5,770 nt of DNA from an uncultured Phycisphaerae bacterium (GCA_937995495.1 CALKKA010000024.1:1-5770); one strand, 5' to 3'. Numbered from the stretch's first letter, positions 1 to 5,703 are shown. Translations and numbers: made by a program. The notes: generated by a model from the letters alone, not told the origin.

Positions 1-539
1 TTGCCTTCCATCATACACGGAACCGTGTACATCGATGCATTATCACGGTGTGCGGTGCCAAACGCATCACATACATAGGCATCGGCCAGACCTGCGATTT
101 TCTTGGCAAAGGCATCTTTGGCTTCGCGCAGTTGGGCATCTTCCTTGGCAGCTTTATCCTTGATGGTTTCGGCTTTATGAAAACGCAGATTTTCCAGCAG
201 CATGACATCGCCGGGCTTCATCGCCGCAGCTTTTGCTTCGACCTCATCGCCAATACAATCTGGAGCCATGGTCACATCCTTGCCAAGCAGTTCGCTCAGA
301 CGCTTTGCGACGGGAGCCAGTGAAAACTTAGGATCCGGCTCTCCCTTGGGACGGCCCAGATGGCTCATCAGGATCAAAGAAGCGCCGCCATCCAGAATAT
401 GTCGAATCGTCGGCATAGCCTTGGTGATGCGGCCATCATTAGTAATCGTTTGGTTTTCATCCAGCGGCACATTAAAGTCACACCGCATCAGGACCCTTTT
501 GCCTTTTACATCAATGTCTGCAACTGTTTTTTTTGCCAT
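1..539 (-). CDS. pgk: Phosphoglycerate kinase, N-terminal part (3' end runs off window)
   Basis: PGK is the cytosolic glycolytic enzyme that transfers phosphate from 1,3-bisphosphoglycerate to ADP, giving ATP and 3-phosphoglycerate. The first 179 residues are present, covering most of the N-terminal, phosphoglycerate-binding domain. Visible signatures are RCDFNVPL (residues 19-26, holding the substrate-binding Asp21 and Asn23), Arg37, SHLGRPKG (59-66, His60 and Arg63), ENLRFHKAE (116-124, Arg119) and [13 protein letters not shown] (153-165). The ATG at 539 is chosen because MAKK precedes the conserved core by the usual distance, and a TAAGGG Shine-Dalgarno (552-547) lies 7 nt upstream. The gene follows gap in the same direction, the classical gap-pgk order, but an intrinsic terminator lies between them, so it may be expressed by partial readthrough. 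The stretch between residues 124 and 153 is longer than in common bacterial PGKs. Identity is certain; the C-terminal nucleotide-binding domain is outside the window. Confidence 0.97.
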   Translation of the reverse strand, partial: MAKKTVADIDVKGKRVLMRCDFNVPLDENQTITNDGRITKAMPTIRHILDGGASLILMSHLGRPKGEPDPKFSLAPVAKRLSELLGKDVTMAPDCIGDEVEAKAAAMKPGDVMLLENLRFHKAETIKDKAAKEDAQLREAKDAFAKKIAGLADAYVCDAFGTAHRDNASMYTVPCMMEG

Positions 540-546
540 TGTTCTA

Positions 547-552
547 CCCTTA
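547..552 (-). promoter_or_regulatory. Shine-Dalgarno of pgk
   Basis: TAAGGG on the minus strand lies 7 nt before the pgk ATG. It supports the chosen start and shows that pgk has its own ribosome binding site just after the gap terminator. Confidence 0.7.
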
Positions 553-561
553 GTTCTGTTT

Positions 562-586
562 AAACAAAAACCCGCAGTAAGGCGGG
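562..586 (-). terminator. Intrinsic terminator / attenuator between gap and pgk
   Basis: On the minus strand CCCGC (586-582) pairs with GCGGG (575-571) around a 6-nt loop. The stem is followed directly by a U-rich tract, TTTTTGTTT (570-562). This is a standard Rho-independent terminator 48 nt after the gap stop codon. The stem is only 5 bp, so some readthrough is plausible. Since pgk begins 22 nt beyond the tract and I see no convincing promoter in between, it may act as an attenuator setting the gap:pgk ratio. On the opposite strand the tail is TTTTGTATTATT, so weak bidirectional action is possible. Confidence 0.8.
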
Positions 587-633
587 CTTTTGTATTATTC
601 TCACTTCGCCCGGATGGGCATTATTTACTTCAT

Positions 634-1644
634 TTACAAAGCGGCAAGCTTTGCAATGATATCAACGGTGCGGTTTGAGTAACCCCACTCATTGTCATAC
701 CAGCTTACGACCTTAACGGTCTTGCCCTGAACCATCGTGCACAGTGAATCAAAGATGCTCGAATAGGTGTTGCCAACGATATCACTGCTGACGATCGGTT
801 CGTCACAGTAAGCCAGGATACCCTTGAGCGGACCATCAGCTGCGGCTTTAACTACAGCATTCACTTCTTCCTTAGTCACTTCCTTGCCGAGGTCGGCAAC
901 GAGGTCAACGCAGCTACCGGTGATAACCGGAACACGCAGCGCGTAACCATCCAGCTTGCCGTTCAGTTCGGGGATAACCTTACCAACTGCAGCAGCAGCA
1001 CCGGTGGTCGTCGGTATGATGTTCTGAGCAGCGGCACGGGCACGACGCAGGTCGCTGTGAATCTGGTCACAAACATTCTGGTCATTGGTGTAACCGTGAA
1101 CGGTGACCATCAAGCCTTTTTCAATGCCGAATGCATCGTTCAAGGCCTTACTCAGCGGAGCCAGGCAGTTGGTGGTGCAGCTTGCGTTTGAAACGCTCTT
1201 GGTTGCAGCAGTAATCTGATCATCATTAACACCCAGAACGACGGTTGCATCAATGTCATCTTTAGCAGGAACGGTCAGAACAACCTTCTTAGCACCAGCA
1301 GTGATGTGATCTTCGTAACCACCCTTGTCGCCGCCCTTTGTACGGAAGATACCGGTAGACTCAACAGCCACATCAACGCCCAGTTTGGCCCACGGCAGGT
1401 CTTTCGGGCTGCGGACCGCAGTAACCTGAACGGCCTTACCGTCGATCACGATTGCATCGTCTTTGCCTTCAACGGTACCGGCATAGGGACCAAAAACAGT
1501 GTCATATTTAAACAGGTGCGCCAAACTCTTAGCCGGAGCTAAGTCATTGATCGCGACCAGTTCCATATCTTCACGCGCCATCAATATGCGGGCGACTGCA
1601 CGGCCGATACGACCGAAACCATTAATTGCAACTTTTGTTGCCAT
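634..1644 (-). CDS. gap: Glyceraldehyde-3-phosphate dehydrogenase, type I
   Basis: This cytosolic glycolytic enzyme oxidises glyceraldehyde-3-phosphate with NAD and phosphate to 1,3-bisphosphoglycerate. It is complete at 336 residues, the normal length. The N-terminal Rossmann fold has NGFGRIGR (8-15), and Asp34 after the second strand favours NAD over NADP. The catalytic domain carries [12 protein letters not shown] with nucleophile Cys156 and general base His183 (TVHGYTND). It also has DLRRARAA (198-205), IIPTTTGAA (209-217) and the C-terminal [12 protein letters not shown] (314-325). The start ATG has a strong AAGGAG 7 nt upstream. A consensus-like promoter and a stem-loop leader precede it, and a terminator follows, so it can be a monocistronic, highly expressed unit with readthrough into pgk. 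The coenzyme-loop motif, usually LDLPHKD, reads CDQIHSD here (192-198). A glycolytic, NAD-dependent role is inferred; a second GAPDH elsewhere in the genome cannot be excluded. Confidence 0.98.
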   Translation of the reverse strand: MATKVAINGFGRIGRAVARILMAREDMELVAINDLAPAKSLAHLFKYDTVFGPYAGTVEGKDDAIVIDGKAVQVTAVRSPKDLPWAKLGVDVAVESTGIFRTKGGDKGGYEDHITAGAKKVVLTVPAKDDIDATVVLGVNDDQITAATKSVSNASCTTNCLAPLSKALNDAFGIEKGLMVTVHGYTNDQNVCDQIHSDLRRARAAAQNIIPTTTGAAAAVGKVIPELNGKLDGYALRVPVITGSCVDLVADLGKEVTKEEVNAVVKAAADGPLKGILAYCDEPIVSSDIVGNTYSSIFDSLCTMVQGKTVKVVSWYDNEWGYSNRTVDIIAKLAAL

Positions 1645-1651
1645 CGGACTT

Positions 1652-1657
1652 CTCCTT
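1652..1657 (-). promoter_or_regulatory. Shine-Dalgarno of gap
   Basis: AAGGAG lies 7 nt before the gap ATG. It is the strongest ribosome binding site in the window and fits a highly expressed glycolytic gene. Confidence 0.85.
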
Positions 1658-1692
1658 GTTTCAAAAATATTAACTTTTATATCAGACAGACC

Positions 1693-1712
1693 GTCTCCGC
1701 TCTTTCGGAGAC
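1693..1712 (-). promoter_or_regulatory. 5'-UTR stem-loop / inverted repeat upstream of gap
   Basis: GTCTCCG (1712-1706) and CGGAGAC (1699-1693) form a perfect 7-bp inverted repeat around a 6-nt loop, AAAGAG. It lies about 9 nt into the mRNA predicted from the gap promoter and 48 nt before the start codon. No U-tract follows, so it is not an intrinsic terminator. It could be a 5' mRNA-stabilising hairpin or, as DNA, an operator just downstream of the promoter. The repeat is seen directly; its role is inference. Confidence 0.55.
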
Positions 1713-1726
1713 ATAACGGAGCGGGT

Positions 1727-1755
1727 ACTTTAGAGACGAGCCATCAGATTGTCAA
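1727..1755 (-). promoter_or_regulatory. Sigma70-type promoter of gap
   Basis: The minus strand shows a perfect -35 box TTGACA (1755-1750), a 17-nt spacer and a -10 box TAAAGT (1732-1727). That gives a predicted transcription start near 1720 and a 5' UTR of about 75 nt. It lies wholly between the tilS stop and the gap start and points towards gap. Optimal spacing and a consensus -35 make this a strong housekeeping promoter candidate. Confidence 0.8.
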
Positions 1756-1788
1756 GCTATTTATCCCGGAAGTTTTGACTTTTTGTAC

Positions 1789-1814
1789 AAGAGTATTACG
1801 ACCCCATTACTCTT
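1789..1814 (-). other. Hairpin downstream of tilS, no U-tract
   Basis: AAGAGTA (1814-1808) pairs with TACTCTT (1795-1789) around a 12-nt loop, 16 nt after the tilS stop codon and before the gap promoter. No T-run follows on the minus strand (GTACAAAAAG), so it is not a typical intrinsic terminator. It may protect the tilS mRNA 3' end or be incidental. Confidence 0.35.
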
Positions 1815-1830
1815 TATGTAATAAGCCCTC

Positions 1831-3252
1831 CTATGGTACAGTCCGCCGCACTTGAATTTCAATGATTTTGTCACTTTTTGATGTCAGTTTTGCGGTTTCT
1901 GACATGCGAATCGGAGCCAGCCAGAGGATTTTTAGAGCATCTTCAATGATGAAAGCCTCCCGTTTTACCGTCGAATCCAATTGAGCGTCCATCAGGAACC
2001 GACCCACCTTCTTTTCGTCAGATGCTCCAATGGGCCAAAAGCGATCGCCATTTCTGCGGCCACGAATCTCAATCGGCCCGACTACCCTGTCCGCATCAAA
2101 CCACTCGACACAAGCATCTTTTTTTGCCATGAATGCGTCCATGTCGATTTCTGACCGATTAAGGAGTCGTGATATAATCTGCCATGAGCCAAATCGAACC
2201 ATCTTGCCAATCGTCAGGCAAACCGTCGCTTCCTGCGGCCAACATCTAACAGGCAGGTCGCTTTTGGAAAAAATAACCCTGTCGCCATCAGTACAGAGTG
2301 TGATGCCATCGGGGAAATCCGCTTTCGTGCTCTCCTGAGCGCACATCTCGGTGATTGCCTTGAAATGGGCCTGCGAATAATTCCGCAGACCTGCGCCCAG
2401 CACGGTTAGCAACCCCCGAACCACTTCATAAAAAACCCAGGGCGGCAGTTCTTTCAGTAGACCCCGATTAATCTCAAATTGGTCCCTTTTTTGTGGGTAT
2501 TCGGCTTTGCCAATGATTTCCTGTGCCTGTTTTTTAAGAAATTGCTGAAATCGTTGGGTTTCAAGAGACAGCATTGAAAGTTGGTCTACAATAGATCGGG
2601 ATTCAGCTTCTAGCAACGGCAACAAACGATGGCGAATTTTGTTTCGAGTGAAATTGATATTGCGATTGGAGGCGTCCTCTCGCCATTGAATAGAAGTGTC
2701 TTTGGAGTACTGGATAATGTCTGCCCGCCGCAATCCCAGCATGGGACGGATGAATTTGGCACCATAAACTTCAGATTCGGCCCAGATCCCACACAGACCC
2801 CGAAAGCCCGTACCCCGCATGAATCGATGGATCATTGTTTCCGCTAGGTCGTCTTTATGATGAGCCGTTGCGACAGCACTGCAACCGTTGTCTATGGCCA
2901 TCCGAACCAGCGACTGCAAACGGACAACACGACCCGCTGTTTCGATGGAGAGTTTTTGCTCAGCCGCATACTTATTGATATCCATTCTCTGTGAGACAAC
3001 AGGGAGCCCTAAAGATTCACCCAGTTGGTCAACAAACGCCTCATCCGCATCGGATTCCGCCCCGCGAAGGCGGTGATTGATATGTCCGATCACAAAGTTA
3101 CAGTCCATCGCGCCTTGCTGGCGCAGTCGAACCAGCGCATGAGCCATCGCCACCGAATCCGCCCCGCCGGAAACGGCCAGCAGCACCCGGTCAATACCTT
3201 GAAAAAGACACCGAGCATCCTGCAGCAATCTGTCTTCAAATGAGGATGTCAT
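1831..3252 (-). CDS. tilS: tRNA(Ile)-lysidine synthase TilS
   Basis: TilS is a cytosolic, usually essential enzyme that uses ATP to attach lysine to C34 of the CAU-anticodon tRNA-Ile, switching its decoding from AUG to AUA. From the ATG at 3252 the protein has 473 residues, somewhat longer than the E. coli enzyme. The N-terminal PP-loop motif SGGADS (28-33) binds ATP. NHRLRG (59-64), ATAHHKDDLAET (128-139), RGTGFRGLCGI (146-156) and the FIRPMLGL...DASNRN...RNKIRHRLLP block (167-212) are family hallmarks. The C-terminal TilS substrate-binding domain shows RGRRNGDRFWPIG (397-409) followed by KKVGRFLMD (414-422). A TTG two codons upstream (3258) is an alternative start. Neither start has a Shine-Dalgarno, because the terminator of the preceding gene ends about 11 nt upstream. 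No obvious dedicated promoter was found, so how it is transcribed is unclear. Function is confident; the start is less so. Confidence 0.96.
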   Translation of the reverse strand: MTSSFEDRLLQDARCLFQGIDRVLLAVSGGADSVAMAHALVRLRQQGAMDCNFVIGHINHRLRGAESDADEAFVDQLGESLGLPVVSQRMDINKYAAEQKLSIETAGRVVRLQSLVRMAIDNGCSAVATAHHKDDLAETMIHRFMRGTGFRGLCGIWAESEVYGAKFIRPMLGLRRADIIQYSKDTSIQWREDASNRNINFTRNKIRHRLLPLLEAESRSIVDQLSMLSLETQRFQQFLKKQAQEIIGKAEYPQKRDQFEINRGLLKELPPWVFYEVVRGLLTVLGAGLRNYSQAHFKAITEMCAQESTKADFPDGITLCTDGDRVIFSKSDLPVRCWPQEATVCLTIGKMVRFGSWQIISRLLNRSEIDMDAFMAKKDACVEWFDADRVVGPIEIRGRRNGDRFWPIGASDEKKVGRFLMDAQLDSTVKREAFIIEDALKILWLAPIRMSETAKLTSKSDKIIEIQVRRTVP

Positions 3253-3263
3253 AATCAAATCAC

Positions 3264-3300
3264 AAAAAAAGGGCCTGCTTCCTTGATGAAAACAGGCCCT
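3264..3300 (-). terminator. Strong intrinsic terminator after the TPR lipoprotein gene
   Basis: On the minus strand AGGGCCTG (3300-3293) pairs perfectly with CAGGCCCT (3277-3270) across a 15-nt loop. The stem is GC-rich, 8 bp, and runs straight into a T-run at 3270-3264. It lies 45 nt after the lipoprotein stop codon, so it ends that transcript. The T-run ends only 11 nt before the tilS ATG. The loop contains AAGGAAG, which resembles a Shine-Dalgarno but is too far from the tilS start to serve it in the usual way. Confidence 0.9.
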
Positions 3301-3345
3301 GGAAAGTCGTTTGCTTTAATGCGTCTTGCGTGTTTTTTCCGGGAC

Positions 3346-4143
3346 TTACTCTTCCGGCTCTATCTCAGGGCTCGGCTTAGACAAAACCGCAACCCGTTCT
3401 TGGGCGAATTCGATATTGTCCGAATAACGCGACTCCCTTATGATCGCCATTTTATACAGGGCCAACGCCTCTTTTCGCATCCGCAGTTTCTGATCCATCA
3501 CCCTGGCCGCACGAAAACGAGCCGGATAAGTTGTTGCGTCATTCCACTGGAAAGCACGCTGATAATAAACCGCCGCCAGTTCGTAATTTTTCAGATACTC
3601 ATAGATGCGTGCAGCTTTATACGCAGCGTCATCAATCTTGTCACTGGAGGGGTACTGCTGGATGAGTTGGTTGAACACCCCCAGCGCCTGCTGCAACTTA
3701 GCCTTATTGGCTATAATGATCATCCCGCCGGATTCATTATAAAGTGCCCTGGCCTCCCGATACAAGGCGTCCGCCTCCTCGATCGAATCGGTCGCGACGA
3801 GGTTTTCCGGTACCCACTCGGCCGGTTGCAGATATTGATAGCGCACCATCTGGTCGAATGTCTTCAGTTCTGTCTGGGTCCACTGCATTTTAGTCGCATT
3901 GCCGACGGTACTGTAATGATCCAGCAATCCGATCAACGCCTGGCGGTAAGCATCGCGCGAAGCGGCCAGATTTTCGACATAATCCACCTCGCTCGCATCC
4001 GGAGCCAGATAGACCCCCTCCTGCTCAACAAAAACGGCCTCCTGCGGTTCCAGCAAGTGTGCATCCCGTGACTTGGTGTTATCACAGCCAACCAAAAACA
4101 GTCCCGGCAGTACCAACGCAGCGATTAAACTAATCCTTGTCAT
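3346..4143 (-). CDS. TPR-repeat lipoprotein (BamD-like fold, function unknown)
   Basis: A 265-residue secreted lipoprotein. The N-terminus has Arg3, a hydrophobic stretch (5-17) and lipobox LVGC, with Cys20 as the lipidated residue. Asp21-Asn22 follow; in enterobacteria this pair would retain the protein in the inner membrane. Residues 147-235 contain helical tetratricopeptide-like repeats: KLQQALGVFNQLIQQYP with a following DDAAYKAARIYEYLKNYELAAVYYQRAF, then a third with RKEALALYKMAI. The spacing resembles BamD/YbgF-type scaffolds. The C-terminus is acidic and proline-rich (PSPEIEPEE). The ATG at 4143 is preferred over the in-frame ATG at 4149 because AAAGGAG is 7 nt from the former but only 1 nt from the latter. 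The gene has its own promoter and terminator and so appears monocistronic. TPRs mediate protein-protein contacts; a role in envelope assembly is possible but not shown. Confidence 0.85.
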   Translation of the reverse strand: MTRISLIAALVLPGLFLVGCDNTKSRDAHLLEPQEAVFVEQEGVYLAPDASEVDYVENLAASRDAYRQALIGLLDHYSTVGNATKMQWTQTELKTFDQMVRYQYLQPAEWVPENLVATDSIEEADALYREARALYNESGGMIIIANKAKLQQALGVFNQLIQQYPSSDKIDDAAYKAARIYEYLKNYELAAVYYQRAFQWNDATTYPARFRAARVMDQKLRMRKEALALYKMAIIRESRYSDNIEFAQERVAVLSKPSPEIEPEE

Positions 4144-4150
4144 GATCATA

Positions 4151-4157
4151 CTCCTTT
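4151..4157 (-). promoter_or_regulatory. Shine-Dalgarno that decides the lipoprotein start
   Basis: AAAGGAG ends 7 nt before the ATG at 4143 and 1 nt before the ATG at 4149. It therefore points to the second, downstream ATG as the real start. Confidence 0.75.
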
Positions 4158-4194
4158 CGCATCCAGATAATGTACTGAATCACAAATCAAAACC

Positions 4195-4251
4195 CCGCTA
4201 CTGCGCGGCTATATGGCAACGCGCCCGTAAGCTACGATTTTACGCACGGGC
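4195..4251 (-). promoter_or_regulatory. Structured leader region with alternative hairpins
   Basis: The leader predicted from the promoter at 4318-4291 contains three small stems. H1 pairs GCCCGT (4251-4246) with ACGGGC (4228-4223). H2 pairs GCGCG (4224-4220) with CGCGC (4207-4203) and can extend by two G-C pairs past a TT bulge. H3 pairs CCGC (4208-4205) with GCGG (4198-4195) and is followed by GGTTTTGATTTG. H2 and H3 share bases 4207-4205 and exclude each other, the geometry of an attenuator, though H3 is only 4 bp. No known riboswitch class was recognised. It could also be a small RNA or simply a GC-rich UTR. Confidence 0.35.
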
Positions 4252-4290
4252 AATTCCGACCCTCAAGGGCATTCTGTTCTTTAAGTTCCC

Positions 4291-4318
4291 AAAATAACAG
4301 CTTCCAAACCACTGTCAA
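4291..4318 (-). promoter_or_regulatory. Sigma70-type promoter with extended -10 upstream of the lipoprotein gene
   Basis: The minus strand has a consensus -35 TTGACA (4318-4313), a 16-nt spacer and -10 TATTTT (4296-4291) preceded by TGT, which forms an extended -10 (TGN). It begins 7 nt after the ispD stop codon and would start transcription near 4284, giving a leader of about 140 nt before the lipoprotein ATG. Confidence 0.65.
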
Positions 4319-4325
4319 GCATATT

Positions 4326-5066
4326 TCACCACATGGCATCCTCATTATACGGCCCTGTCGGACCGGTCCGTTTGGGTTTGGGCCGAGATTTAATAATCGC
4401 CTCGGCAATCGAAACATCATTTTTGCGAGTAATCTTAATATTGGAATGATCCGTTTCGACAATATGCACCGCCTGCCCCATCGCCTCGACCAGTTGGGCG
4501 TCGTCGGTGATCTTGGATTTGTCCAGTGAATCCAGCTTGGCATAAGCGTTTTGGAGCAGTTTGGAATCGAAGACCTGCGGCGTCTGGGCCTCATACAGAT
4601 TCGACCGCTCCACGGTATCGACGATCTTTCCGTCTTCGACCTTTTTCAGCGTCGCCACGACCGGGCAGGCCAGCATTGCAGCCCCTGTCTCGGATGCGGC
4701 TTTGAACAGTTCATCCAGCCAGTCATTAGTCAGGCAGCACCGTACCGCATCGTGTACGGCGATCAGTTCGGCCTCGGCATTGACCAGTTCCAGCGCCTTG
4801 GCGACAGTCTCAAACCGTTCGGCCCCGCCAAAACACAGCTTGACCCCGTTAAAGGCCAGCGCCGCGCCCCACTTGACCTTGACGATCTCCTCATCCTCCG
4901 GCGAGATCGCCACAATGACCTGGCACACATCATCCCGTTCGGCAAAGAATTCGATACTGCGGATAAACGCCGCCCTGCCGGAGAGTTCAACAAATGGCTT
5001 CTTACGATCTCCGCCAAAACGACTGCTCGCCCCCGCCGCACAAATGATAACAGATGCCTTTTTCAT
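4326..5066 (-). CDS. ispD: 2-C-methyl-D-erythritol 4-phosphate cytidylyltransferase
   Basis: IspD catalyses the third step of the MEP isoprenoid pathway, coupling CTP to 2-C-methyl-D-erythritol 4-phosphate to give CDP-methylerythritol and pyrophosphate in the cytosol. The 246-residue protein has the family order of motifs. The nucleotide-binding loop CAAGASSRFGGDRKKPF (9-25) holds the likely catalytic Arg16 and Lys23. GGAERFETV (80-88), HDAVRCCL (105-112), TVERSNLYEAQTPQVF (151-166, Arg154), TDDAQLVEAMG (187-197) and SNIKIT (208-213, Lys211) follow. The first HDA(A)R motif has Val-Arg-Cys where many family members have Ala-Arg-Pro. A basic, proline-rich tail of about 20 residues ends the protein. 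An upstream extension to 5156 is open, but the conserved core begins at the ATG at 5066, which has GAGGA 9 nt upstream. That site lies inside the preceding gene, so translational coupling is likely. Confidence 0.95.
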   Translation of the reverse strand: MKKASVIICAAGASSRFGGDRKKPFVELSGRAAFIRSIEFFAERDDVCQVIVAISPEDEEIVKVKWGAALAFNGVKLCFGGAERFETVAKALELVNAEAELIAVHDAVRCCLTNDWLDELFKAASETGAAMLACPVVATLKKVEDGKIVDTVERSNLYEAQTPQVFDSKLLQNAYAKLDSLDKSKITDDAQLVEAMGQAVHIVETDHSNIKITRKNDVSIAEAIIKSRPKPKRTGPTGPYNEDAMW

Positions 5067-5071
5067 CTTTT

Positions 5072-5692
5072 CTATTCCTCTACTGTCCATTGCAGATTGG
5101 GTATCTCCTCTGCCCGGATGAATGCAGTATGACCATCGGCATACCCAACATTGCAACCGGACTGGCTACCGGGATCCATATGCCGAAGCAATAAGTCTTC
5201 TGGACCGCCATATTGATTGAACCGATTTTTGTAGACGAGCGTATCCTCATCATAGACATTTTCAAATTCATTTAAAAACTCATAATGTCGGCGTATTGTA
5301 ATTGGCGAATTTCGAGGCCCGTTCTCGATTCCCATGTCTGTCTCGAAGAACAACACAACATCCGGCGGTACATCTGATAATTTCATCCCAGCTATATTTT
5401 CATTCATCGCGTAAGAGCTTTCCCCTTCAATAGTGTCAGAGTCCGGACAAACAAGCAAATTGGGCGTAAGAACCTTTTTCTCAATGAAAACATCGCACCA
5501 GTTTTCGGTCGGCAAGCGGTCGTCATAATCTTTGATATAATACATCCTAGCGACCGACAGACCTTTAAAATTTGTCCCGCAGATCACTCGGCGTGCAATG
5601 GACCTTGTCTTTAATGTCACCGGGATTATAACTGCAAAAAGCAGAATCGCAATCAAAACAACAAAATACCATAAAGCATTTGGTAAACGCAT
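5072..5692 (-). CDS. Membrane-anchored prepilin-like protein with H-X9-DG type motif
   Basis: A 206-residue protein of the prepilin-like H-X9-DG/DUF1559-related group that is greatly expanded in Planctomycetota, Verrucomicrobiota and Lentisphaerota. An N-terminal hydrophobic helix (about 8-26) is followed by a basic stop (KTRSIARR). Then come the group's typical CGTNFKGLSVARMYYIKDYDD (38-58) and RLP (59-61), VCPDSD (81-86), SYAMN (93-97), AGMKLSDVPPDVVLFFETD (101-119) and the terminal RHMDPGS...CNVGYADGHTAF (170-191). In this copy 14 residues, not nine, separate His171 from Asp186-Gly187. I see no prepilin peptidase site (Gly before Phe, Glu at +5), so it is probably an uncleaved membrane-anchored domain facing outward. 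The ATG at 5692 has GAGG 5 nt upstream. It follows an apparent upstream gene by 11 nt and precedes ispD by 5 nt, an operon-like layout. Cellular function is unknown; pseudopilus or type II secretion involvement is only family-level inference. Confidence 0.82.
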   Translation of the reverse strand: MRLPNALWYFVVLIAILLFAVIIPVTLKTRSIARRVICGTNFKGLSVARMYYIKDYDDRLPTENWCDVFIEKKVLTPNLLVCPDSDTIEGESSYAMNENIAGMKLSDVPPDVVLFFETDMGIENGPRNSPITIRRHYEFLNEFENVYDEDTLVYKNRFNQYGGPEDLLLRHMDPGSQSGCNVGYADGHTAFIRAEEIPNLQWTVEE

Positions 5693-5703
5693 TATCGCCT
5701 CGT

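Noticed and set aside
608..619. Small inverted repeat GCCC-GGAT-GGGC just after the gap stop
   Set aside because: The stem is 4 bp with no T-run after it on the minus strand. The adjacent hairpin at 586-571 is the better terminator, so this one is probably incidental.
202..678. Plus-strand open frame spanning the pgk start and gap end
   Set aside because: It crosses two convincing minus-strand genes and the terminator between them, and its low-complexity Ser/Arg-rich translation looks like a shadow frame.
1783..1790. TTGTACAA palindrome in the tilS-gap spacer
   Set aside because: An 8-bp palindrome in an AT-rich spacer is easily due to chance and lies upstream of the -35 without a second copy.
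3283..4071. Long 262-codon open frame on the plus strand opposite the lipoprotein gene
   Set aside because: It is antisense to a well-supported lipoprotein with lipobox, Shine-Dalgarno, promoter and terminator. Its translation has no recognisable domain, and it begins inside the terminator hairpin.
4232..4594. 120-codon minus-strand frame overlapping the ispD 3' end and the lipoprotein leader
   Set aside because: It is a different frame of the ispD coding strand, Arg/Pro-rich, with no own ribosome binding site. The leader part is better explained as promoter and UTR.
4551..5132. Two overlapping plus-strand open frames (193 and 186 codons) opposite ispD
   Set aside because: Both are antisense to ispD, whose motifs are intact along its full length. 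The frames contain no family signatures and are explained by ispD codon composition.
5067..5156. 30-codon N-terminal extension of ispD to an ATG at 5156
   Set aside because: It would overlap the end of the prepilin-like gene in another frame. The added residues are unlike any IspD N-terminus, and the ATG at 5066 has a suitable Shine-Dalgarno and begins at the family's usual position.
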